In this document: positions 53,352-60,595 of the stretch, in pieces
How positions within the stretch are numbered: position 1 is the stretch's first letter
How the letters are laid out: each line of letters begins with the position of its first letter
NCBI GenBank assembly: GCA_910575755.1
Contig: CAJTFO010000001.1
Location: 62,001 to 126,000 of the forward strand
Reading direction: 5' to 3'
DNA: 64,000 bases
DNA from: Desulfovibrionaceae bacterium
Lineage (GTDB): Bacteria; Desulfobacterota; Desulfovibrionia; Desulfovibrionales; Desulfovibrionaceae
Notes under the pieces: model-generated
The model's input: the letters and a program-made list of their open reading frames with translations, nothing else
Database searches by the model: none
Told to the model about the DNA's origin: nothing
Translations under genes and position numbers: made by a program

Positions 53352-54821
53352 CTAAAACACCACCGCTCCAAGAGTGACGACCATCAGGGCCGTTGCCAGC
53401 CAGGCAACCAGAATGACCACCGGCGCGGTGCGCCAGATGGATCTGGCATCCGCCCATTCGTTGCCGTGCAGCAGGGCCGCGCTGGCGCTGGCCGCCGGCG
53501 TGAGGAAGGCAAAGTGACAGCCCATGACAACCATCATCAGCGCCAGATCGGGCGAAGCGCCTGAAGCCTGGCAATAGCTGAGTACAATGGGCATGAGGGC
53601 AATGCCCGTGGCGCCGTTGTTCATCACCTGGGTCAGGGCCGTGGCCACAAAACCGATGATGATGGCAAAGGTCAGGGGCGTGCTGCCGCTGAAAATGGGT
53701 TCCATGACGCGCATCAGAAAAGGCGTGATGCCGCTGTCCGCGTGGGCCATGGCCGCCGCCAGGGGCTGTACAATGGCCAGCAGCAGGATGATGCCCCAGG
53801 TCACGCCGGAATCCACCATGGCCTTGAAGTTGAGCAGGGACTTGCCGTCCACCTTGATGGCCGCCATGACCGTGACCAGCAGGATGACAATGCCCGTATT
53901 GCCGATGGAACGCAGGAACCTGGTCACAAAGAAGTCTTTGGGCAGGAAGTTGGGCGCCAGCAGCAGAAGCACCAGCAGGAAAAGGAATACCAGGACTATC
54001 TTCTGAACCTTGTTGAGATTGAGCGAGCCCTCGGTATCCAGCTTTTCGGCCTCAAGACTGAGCAGCTTGCTCATGTCGGGCCGGAAGATGTACTTGCCCA
54101 GCAGGATGAAGGCCCCGGAGCAGAGCGCGCAGATGGCGATGGCAAGAATCATGTAGCTCGCGTAATCAATGCTCACGCCGCTCATGTTCTCGTACGCGCC
54201 CAGCACGGTGAGCGGCACCTGCTTGAAAGGAATGATGGACATGCCCACCTGGGCCGCGAACACGATGCCAAAGACCATCATGGTGGGATAACCGTCGCCC
54301 TTCTTGTAGCCGCAGGCGTCGCACACGCCGTAGAGAATGGACCAGCCGATAATGGCCGCGGGCGAGGCGGAAGTCAGCGCCCCGAGAATGAAGATGGACC
54401 CCATGAACACATAGGTAAAGAGCCACGGCCGCCCGGCCAGACACTTGCGCGTGATGAACCAGAGCGAGATGAATCTGGAAAGCCCGTAATGATTGATGGT
54501 GGCGCAGAAAACAAAGATGAAGAACATCATCTGCACCATGGGATCGCCGAAACTCTTGTTGAGAAGCTGGGCAGGCTTCATGCCGCCGATGAGCATGAGG
54601 GCCAGCAGGCCCAGCAGGCTCGGCCAGACGATCTCAATGAATATCCAGCCGTAAAGCACACCGAGAAAGATGCCTATGAGATTCATGCCCAGCGGCGTGA
54701 GCGGCTCAAAGGGGGCAAGCCGGCCAAAACCGAACATGATGATGAGGCAGATGGCCGTATGCATCAGGTACAGGGGGGAGGTGGCCTTCCTGGTCGTTGC
54801 GGAAACGGATTTCTCAGCCAT
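53352..54821 (-). CDS. SLC13/DASS-type anion permease
   Basis: 489 residues with about twelve helices. Family stretches: GMNLIGIFLGVLYGWIFIEI, TSASPAAIIGWSILYGVCDA and VMNNGATGIALMPIVLSY (the second S/T-N-N-x-T-x hairpin), then LTPAASASAALLHGNEWADA. Members move Na+-coupled di- or tricarboxylates or sulfate-like anions. ATG 54821 follows AAGGAT. Convergent with LysR and part of the same locus, so the imported anion may be the substrate of the flavoproteins. Confidence 0.88.
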   Translation of the reverse strand: MAEKSVSATTRKATSPLYLMHTAICLIIMFGFGRLAPFEPLTPLGMNLIGIFLGVLYGWIFIEIVWPSLLGLLALMLIGGMKPAQLLNKSFGDPMVQMMFFIFVFCATINHYGLSRFISLWFITRKCLAGRPWLFTYVFMGSIFILGALTSASPAAIIGWSILYGVCDACGYKKGDGYPTMMVFGIVFAAQVGMSIIPFKQVPLTVLGAYENMSGVSIDYASYMILAIAICALCSGAFILLGKYIFRPDMSKLLSLEAEKLDTEGSLNLNKVQKIVLVFLFLLVLLLLAPNFLPKDFFVTRFLRSIGNTGIVILLVTVMAAIKVDGKSLLNFKAMVDSGVTWGIILLLAIVQPLAAAMAHADSGITPFLMRVMEPIFSGSTPLTFAIIIGFVATALTQVMNNGATGIALMPIVLSYCQASGASPDLALMMVVMGCHFAFLTPAASASAALLHGNEWADARSIWRTAPVVILVAWLATALMVVTLGAVVF

Positions 54822-55167
54822 GAGATGTATCCTTGCTGCTTCTGCCCGGCAGGCGCTCCGCTGTCCGCATGACGAAGCGCGCGACGCCGGATTTACCACT
54901 GGCCGTTGCTCGGTTCGGCCACAGTTTTCAGAAGATGACAGTACGACAAGGATAGTGTGCTATCAAATTGAAAAAAAACGAGTAGTGTTTGATAAAACCA
55001 TACAGAAACACGCAGGGAGCCGCTGCGCCGGCAGCGCCGGAAAGGCCGGTTGTGACGGTTTGCCGCGACAAGGCACGGGCTGGCAAGATTCAAGGCAGAT
55101 GTGGCTGCCCCGCGCAGCCTTGGAATGTCCGGTTTACTGATGCGCCGAAAGTCTGTAGAAAAAGGAT
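54822..55167. promoter_or_regulatory. Divergent region between the SLC13 and AEC carrier genes
   Basis: 346 bp without a gene. An AT-rich block at 54950-55010 contains an inverted repeat TATCAAA-N20-TTTGATA (54961-54994), a candidate operator between the two carriers. A TTGAAA and TGATAA pair lies within it about 16 bp apart. Confidence 0.45.
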
Positions 55168-56106
55168 ATGCTTTTTCTGCACGCGCTGGGAGGAATTTTC
55201 GGCCTGCTGCTGGTGGTGGCGGTGGGGTACGTTCTGGCCTGGAAGGGCTGGTTTTCCACGGAATGCCAGATGCTTCTGCCCAGGCTGGTTACATATGTGG
55301 CCTTGCCGCCCTTTCTGATGAGCACGTTTTTGCAGTCCTTTGACCGCGACAACCTGTTGCACATGCTCTATGGCGCGCTGCTGCCCTTCACTTCGCAGAT
55401 CCTTACCTTCAGCCTGGCCTGGGTGGTGGGCAGGGCCGTGCGCGTGCGGCGCAGACGCCTGGGCCTGTTCTGCGCCTGCGTTTCCAACTCCAATACCATT
55501 TTTGTGGGCATTCCGGTCAATCTGGCCCTGTTCGGCGAGGAATCCCTGCCCTATGTGCTGCTCTACTACTTTGCCAGCACCATCTTTTTCTGGACCGTGG
55601 GCAATTACGCCATCAGCAGCGACGGCAAGAGCGACGGACGGGAGCGGACCCGGCTTCGCGACAATATCCGGCACATCTTTTCGCCGCCCATGCTGGGTTT
55701 TCTGACCGGCCTGAGCCTGGTTCTGCTCAATGTGGAGCTGCCGCGCTTTCTGCTGGACACGGCCAGGCACCTGGGCAATCTGACCACGCCTCTGGCTCTG
55801 CTGTTCATCGGCATCAGCCTGCAAAACATGGACTTGCGCCATCTCAGGCTCGACCGCGATCTGACGCTGGCCCTTCTGGGCCGGCTGGTGCTCAGTCCGC
55901 TGGTGGTGGCGCTGCTTGTGCCGCTCTTTCCCATTCCAGAGCTCATGGCCAAGGTATTCATCATGCAGGCCTCGCTGCCGGTGCTGATGCAGGCGGCCAT
56001 TCTCAGCGCCTATTACCGCACGGATCCGGAATTCGGCGCGCTGATGGTTTCGCTGTCCACCCTTCTGTCGGCCATTACCATTCCCATTTGCATGTGCCTG
56101 CTGTAA
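55168..56106 (+). CDS. AEC-family (auxin efflux carrier) transporter
   Basis: 312 residues with ten helices in two five-helix halves: MLFLHALGGIFGLLLVVAVG, LVTYVALPPFLMSTFLQSF, NSNTIFVGIPVNLALFGEES, and in the second half MLGFLTGLSLVLLNVELPRF and LPVLMQAAILSAYYRTDPE. Bacterial members transport organic acids such as malate or malonate. Divergent from the SLC13 gene. The ribosome site AAGGAT is close to the ATG, so the start may shift. Confidence 0.88.
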   Translation: MLFLHALGGIFGLLLVVAVGYVLAWKGWFSTECQMLLPRLVTYVALPPFLMSTFLQSFDRDNLLHMLYGALLPFTSQILTFSLAWVVGRAVRVRRRRLGLFCACVSNSNTIFVGIPVNLALFGEESLPYVLLYYFASTIFFWTVGNYAISSDGKSDGRERTRLRDNIRHIFSPPMLGFLTGLSLVLLNVELPRFLLDTARHLGNLTTPLALLFIGISLQNMDLRHLRLDRDLTLALLGRLVLSPLVVALLVPLFPIPELMAKVFIMQASLPVLMQAAILSAYYRTDPEFGALMVSLSTLLSAITIPICMCLL

Positions 56107-56135
56107 AGGCCGCCCGTCGCAAGCAGGCCATTGAA

Positions 56136-56170
56136 AGGCCGCCGGGGAGCTGGCGCTCCGCCGGCGGCCT
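56136..56170. terminator. Bidirectional terminator between the AEC gene and the HdeA-like gene
   Basis: A long GC-rich stem (AGGCCGCCGG with CCGGCGGCCT, extended by GGAGC/GCTCC with one bulge) between convergent stops; GTTT on the + side. Confidence 0.7.
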
Positions 56171-56198
56171 GTTTGGCGCTTATCGAAACACGGGCCGT

Positions 56199-56735
56199 CT
56201 ACTTGACGCTTTCCCGCAGGACATCAAGCATCAGGCGTTCCGGCTGCCTGGCGCAGGCCTCCAGATAGGCGTTGAGGACAGCGTCGCTTTCCAGCACCGA
56301 GCCGGGCTTGCCGCTCTTCTGCCGGTTGTAGCCGTCCAGCCAGATCACAAAGCCGCTGCCGTCGTCCTCGTTGGCGCTGTACTGCTTGCAGGTGGTCTTG
56401 TCCGCGCGCCAGGGGCCATCGTCGGCCACGGCATGCGTTTTGCGGATTTCCTGCCAGAGGGTGAGTGTTTTTTCCGTGGGTTTGGCCTGGCAGGCGGCAT
56501 AGACCTGCTCCAGCACCGGCGCCATGATCGCGGGATCGGCCACGGTCCGGCCCTGAGCGGCGGCGGCATAGCCGTCAATTTGCAGCCCCTCGAACAGCGG
56601 CGGCTGGCCGGAGGTGCTGGAGATGGCCACCAGCTCGGCGCAAATGAAGTTGGTGGGGTCGATTTTTTCATCCGCCGCCTGGGCCGCCACGGGCAGACCC
56701 AGCAGAAGGCAGCAGAGAAGAAGCAGTTTTTTCAT
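56199..56735 (-). CDS. Periplasmic protein with two HdeA/HdeB-like repeats
   Basis: 178 residues. Signal peptide KKLLLLCCLLLGLPVAAQA, cleaved before A-D-E-K. Repeat 1 (residues of about 27-95) has a Cys in NFICAELVAI, QIDGYAAAAQG and VYAACQAKP. Repeat 2 (about 110-172) has TTCKQYSANEDD, IWLDGYNRQKSG and YLEACARQP. In each repeat the C...G-Y...C pattern matches HdeA-like acid chaperones, where the two Cys form a disulfide. Role in acid or envelope stress is inferred. GGGAG precedes the ATG. Confidence 0.65.
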   Translation of the reverse strand: MKKLLLLCCLLLGLPVAAQAADEKIDPTNFICAELVAISSTSGQPPLFEGLQIDGYAAAAQGRTVADPAIMAPVLEQVYAACQAKPTEKTLTLWQEIRKTHAVADDGPWRADKTTCKQYSANEDDGSGFVIWLDGYNRQKSGKPGSVLESDAVLNAYLEACARQPERLMLDVLRESVK

Positions 56736-56864
56736 TTTTTCTCCCTTGGGTGGAACTGTATACTTCTTCCTTTACCCACAAGCCCGCGCCTGTCAACAGG
56801 CGCTAAAAACGGCCGCCGGACAGCATCCGGCGACCGCTGGATTCAGAAGAAGCAGTCCCGCTGC

Positions 56865-58064
56865 CTACAGTTCAGGCGGCAGCTCCTGCAATTCCTTCCA
56901 GGTAAACACCGGCCCGTCCACGCAGACGTAACGGCCGCCGATATTGCAGCGCCCGCAGATGCCGATGCCGCATTTCATGCGTTTTTCCAGGGTGGTGACA
57001 ATGTTCTCCGGCGCGAAGTTCAGCTTTTGCAGCGCCTGCACCGTGAACTTGATCATGATCGGCGGCCCGCAGAGCACGGCTACACAATTGGTCGGGTCGG
57101 GATTCAGCTCCAGCAGCACGTTGGGGATCAGACCCACCTTGTGTTCCCAGCCCTCAAAGGGGGCGTCGATGCACAGGGTGCAGTCCAGATCGGGACGGCG
57201 CAGCCAGTCCTCCAGCTCATAGCTGTAGGCCATGTCGCGCGGCGTGCGCGCCCCGTAGAGCAGGCTGATCTTGCCGTAATCCGCCTTGTGTTCCAGCAGA
57301 TGCAGCATGATGGTGCGGATGGGAGCCATGCCGATGCCGCCGCCCACAAAGAAGATATTCTTGCCCTTCCAGTCGTTGTAGGGAAAGAAGTTGCCCAGGG
57401 GCGCGCGCACGCCCACCTTGTCGCCGGGCGACACGCGGTGGATGGCGGCGGTCACTTCACCGGCCTGCATGACCGAGAACTGCAGATAGTCCTTCATGGA
57501 CGGCGGGGAGTTGATGACAAAGGTGGCCTCGCCCGCGCCGAACACCGAAAGCTGGCCCACCTGGCCCGGCTCGTGGGTGAAGGATTTCATATCCTCGGGA
57601 TTGTCCAGAATTACCCGCAGAGTCTTGATATTGCCGGTTTCCTGGATGACCTCGGCCACTGTGGCGGGCATGGGTTTGTAGGGATTGCCCTGGGGCTTGG
57701 GCCGGGGCGAAATTTCCCGCAGCATGCCCTCGCCCCTGGCGGCGGATTTGGAGGCCCCGGCTTTGGGGGCCGGAGCCGCGACGATTGTTTCCACCGTGGC
57801 GGGCACGGCGCTTTCCCTGACGGTCAGTTCGCCTTCTTCCCGTATGACAGGCGCATGCTCCTCATGCTTCACAAGTTCCGCGCCCGGGCGCACGGCAGGT
57901 GAAACCGCCTGAGCGGCCGCGGGCGCCGCGGCGGCCTTGGGCTTGGCGTCCTTTTTGGGCGCGGCCTCCCTGGGAGCTTTCTTGGGCGCGGTTTTGGGAG
58001 CGGCCTTGGGGGCCGCCGCCTTGGTTGCGGTTTTGGCCTTGCCGGAAGTTTTCTTGGTAGCCAT
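56865..58064 (-). CDS. flxA: FlxA-like FAD/NAD(H) subunit of the Flx-Hdr complex, with long Ala/Lys/Pro-rich N-terminus
   Basis: 399 residues. Residues of about 130-399 form a PyrK/ferredoxin-reductase-like unit: FAD part with TFVINSPPSM and VRAPLGNFF, NAD part with IFFVGGGIGMAPIRTIM and AVLCGPPIMIKFTVQAL, and a C-terminal [2Fe-2S]-type CGIGICGRCNIGGRYVC. It oxidises NADH and passes electrons to HdrA. The first 120 or so residues are low complexity, with repeated K-A-A-P-K-type units, and are absent from typical relatives of about 280 residues. AGGAG precedes ATG 58064. Last gene of the hdr-flx operon. Confidence 0.87.
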   Translation of the reverse strand: MATKKTSGKAKTATKAAAPKAAPKTAPKKAPREAAPKKDAKPKAAAAPAAAQAVSPAVRPGAELVKHEEHAPVIREEGELTVRESAVPATVETIVAAPAPKAGASKSAARGEGMLREISPRPKPQGNPYKPMPATVAEVIQETGNIKTLRVILDNPEDMKSFTHEPGQVGQLSVFGAGEATFVINSPPSMKDYLQFSVMQAGEVTAAIHRVSPGDKVGVRAPLGNFFPYNDWKGKNIFFVGGGIGMAPIRTIMLHLLEHKADYGKISLLYGARTPRDMAYSYELEDWLRRPDLDCTLCIDAPFEGWEHKVGLIPNVLLELNPDPTNCVAVLCGPPIMIKFTVQALQKLNFAPENIVTTLEKRMKCGIGICGRCNIGGRYVCVDGPVFTWKELQELPPEL

Positions 58065-58076
58065 GCGTCAGCTCCT

Positions 58077-59150
58077 CTACTCGGCGGTGGCCTGGTCCGC
58101 GTTGAGCGCGGCGAGCACTATGGCGCGGATATCCAGGCAAACGGGACAGTTGCTGATGCAGCGGCCGCAGCCGTTGCAGGAGAACGCCCCCCAGTTTTCA
58201 GGATAGGTGGAAAACTTGTGCGACACGCGGTTGCGCATGCGGAAAGCCTTGAGCATGCGCGGGTTGTGCCCGCTGGCCTCGCGGGTGAACAGCGAGGACA
58301 TGCAGTTGTCCCAGCTGCGCAGGCGGCGTCCGCCTTTTTCGCTCAGGCCCTCGCCTTCGTCCGTAATGCTGAAGCAGTAACAGGTGGGGCAGAAATAGGT
58401 GCAGGCCCCGCAGGACAGACAGCGGTCGGTCCAGTTCTGCCAGAACTCCGCGTCAGTGAACAGGGCCGCCAGTTTTTCAGGCGCGCCCTTGATGTCCGGC
58501 GCGGGTTCCAGCGTGGCCCAGGCGGCCTTGCGCGCCGCTTCGGCCAGGGGAAACTGTTCCGCGCCGTCAGGCAGGCTTGAGGCCGCCAGCAGTTCCTCGC
58601 CCCTGGGCGTCACGGCCTGAAGCACATAGCCGCCTTCCACCCCGGTCATCAGCACGTCAGAACCCTCTGGCGAAGAGGGGCCGCCGCCCACCCAGTGGCA
58701 GAAGCAGGTATTGCAGCCGCTGGGACAGGTGAGAGTGACCACCGTGAGCGCCTCGCGCCGGGCCTTGTAATAGGGGTCGGCAAAGGGGCCCTGGAGGTAG
58801 GGACGGTCCAGCACGGCAAAGCCGCGCGCGTCACAGGGGCGGCAGGCAAAGACCACTGTGGGCTGAGCCTCCATGCTGTCGTCCAGGCTCATGGTGACGC
58901 GTTCGGGATTTTCCGGATCTTTGGTTTTTTTATAGCGCACCAGGGTTTCGCTCTGGGGCAGCACCGCGGCCTTGGGCGGCACGGTGGCTTTTTCCAGGGT
59001 AAAGGGCATGCCCTTGCTCCACGGCTCAAAGACCACGGAACGCTTGTTGGCCGGTTTTTCCACCGGCACAAGCACGCGCCGGCCGTTTTGCGAGAGGAAG
59101 GCCAGAAGGCCGGGCAGGCCGTCGGATGTGACAAAGCGGGTCATGCTCAT
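58077..59150 (-). CDS. flxB: FlxB-like 4Fe-4S subunit (AsrA/HydB family)
   Basis: 357 residues. Three Cys regions: FACRPCDARGFAVLD and LTCPSGCNTCFCHW in the N-terminal half, then two ferredoxin motifs CLSCGACTYFCPTCYCF and CNGCGRCISNCPVC. Electron-transfer subunit of the Flx part. Overlaps the preceding gene by four bases and is followed 12 bp later by flxA. Confidence 0.85.
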   Translation of the reverse strand: MSMTRFVTSDGLPGLLAFLSQNGRRVLVPVEKPANKRSVVFEPWSKGMPFTLEKATVPPKAAVLPQSETLVRYKKTKDPENPERVTMSLDDSMEAQPTVVFACRPCDARGFAVLDRPYLQGPFADPYYKARREALTVVTLTCPSGCNTCFCHWVGGGPSSPEGSDVLMTGVEGGYVLQAVTPRGEELLAASSLPDGAEQFPLAEAARKAAWATLEPAPDIKGAPEKLAALFTDAEFWQNWTDRCLSCGACTYFCPTCYCFSITDEGEGLSEKGGRRLRSWDNCMSSLFTREASGHNPRMLKAFRMRNRVSHKFSTYPENWGAFSCNGCGRCISNCPVCLDIRAIVLAALNADQATAE

Positions 59151-60595
59151 TTCCAGTCCCTCTCATGGATGTTCTTTTCTTCCAGTTCATAGCCCAGCAG
59201 CGGCGGCACGGCGGTCGGATTGAGGCCGGCCTTGTAGTCGTCAAAGAGCTGGCCCACGGCGCGGGCGATCTGCTGGCGCAGGGCCAGAATGGGAATGCCC
59301 ACCGGGCAGGCCCGCTGGCATTCGCCGCAGCCCGTGCAGCGCCCGGCCAGATGCAGGGCGTGGATGGTCTGGAAGAAGAGTTTCTCGCGCGTGCTGTCCT
59401 CCTGGCTCATCCAATGCGGGTCGCGGCTGTCGGAAACGCAGAAATCCCGGCAGACGCACATGGGGCAGGCATTGCGGCAGGCGTAGCAGCGCAGGCAGCG
59501 CTCCATCTGACCACGCCAGAAAGCCATGCGCTCTTCAAGGCTCATGGAATCCAGCAGAGCCAGTTCCGGCGGCGTGCGGGAACCGGGCTCAACCTTGACC
59601 GGCTGGCCCGCGCGCATGTCGGCCAGCACGGCCATGGGCGTGGTGCAGCCATAGCACTTGCCCTGGGCGCAGTCGGTCATGCAGAAGCGGTGTTCCTTGC
59701 CATCGGCCGTGATGGTCACGCCGGCCTCGTCATAGGTCACCTTGTCAATTTTGCTGTAGCGGCCAAGCGTCTGATTGACCCGCGCCATGTCCAGCGTGCC
59801 TTCGCAGGGCAGGGCGAAGATGGTCACATCCTCGCGCCTGATCAGATTTTCCTGCAGCAGTTCCACCACCGAACGCGAATCGCAGCCCTTGACCACGATG
59901 CCCACCTTCTTCCCCTTGAACGAGGGCAGGTAGACGGCGGGATTATTGACGTTGAAAGGCCCCCAGATCAGCTTGTCCACATCTTCCGGGGTTTTCATGA
60001 ACAGCGGCACGGTGTGCGCGCCGTCATAGCCCTGCTGCCAGCCGATGACGCACTCCAGCTCCGGCAGTTTGGCCTTGATGGCCTCCTTGAGCTGGTCCAG
60101 GGCGGCAGTCTGCCCCGTGCCCAGGGGACGCAGCGAGGTCAGGGCCATATCCGCCATTTTCAGCAGGGGTTCGGCGTCCTCCAGGCGGGGCGCGGGGCCC
60201 AGCTTGTGGATGCGCTCGGTGAATACCGTCACCACCTGCTGCCAGCGCTGCCCTTCCGAGGCCGAAACCCAGGTGTACTCAAAACGCCGGTCGTCAATGC
60301 CCAGCACGGGCAGGAACTGTTTGAGCACTTCCAGACGGCGGCGGGCGTAGAAATTGCCCGCGGCGTAGTGGCAGTCGCGCGGGTGGCAGCCGGAAACCAG
60401 CACGCCGTCCGCGCCGTTGAGCAGGGCCTTGACGATAAAGAGCGGATCCACGCGGCCCGAACAGGGCACGCGGATAATCCGCAGGTCCGTGGGCTGCCCG
60501 GCGCGGGCGACCCCGGCCGTGTCGGCGCCGCCATAGGAGCACCAGTTGCAGAGAAAACCCACAATCCGCAGTTCTTTGCCTTTCAGCACTGGCAT
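59147..60595 (-). CDS. Fused FlxD (MvhD-like) and FlxC (4Fe-4S) subunit
   Basis: 482 residues. Residues of about 1-145 are an MvhD-type domain (GFLCNWCSYGGADTAGVARA, IRVPCSGRVDPLFIVKALLN and SGCHPRDCHYAAGN). The rest is an FrhB/FdhB-like Fe-S unit: KVGIVVKGCDSRSVVELLQE, FCMTDCAQGKCYGC, CLRCYACRNACPMCVCRDFC and CTGCGECQRACPVGI. MvhD-type domains connect HdrA to the electron source. ATG 60595 follows GGAGG and overlaps the hdrA end by 13 bases. Separate flxC and flxD genes are expected from the Desulfovibrio vulgaris model, so this appears to be a fusion. Confidence 0.83.
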   Translation of the reverse strand: MPVLKGKELRIVGFLCNWCSYGGADTAGVARAGQPTDLRIIRVPCSGRVDPLFIVKALLNGADGVLVSGCHPRDCHYAAGNFYARRRLEVLKQFLPVLGIDDRRFEYTWVSASEGQRWQQVVTVFTERIHKLGPAPRLEDAEPLLKMADMALTSLRPLGTGQTAALDQLKEAIKAKLPELECVIGWQQGYDGAHTVPLFMKTPEDVDKLIWGPFNVNNPAVYLPSFKGKKVGIVVKGCDSRSVVELLQENLIRREDVTIFALPCEGTLDMARVNQTLGRYSKIDKVTYDEAGVTITADGKEHRFCMTDCAQGKCYGCTTPMAVLADMRAGQPVKVEPGSRTPPELALLDSMSLEERMAFWRGQMERCLRCYACRNACPMCVCRDFCVSDSRDPHWMSQEDSTREKLFFQTIHALHLAGRCTGCGECQRACPVGIPILALRQQIARAVGQLFDDYKAGLNPTAVPPLLGYELEEKNIHERDWK

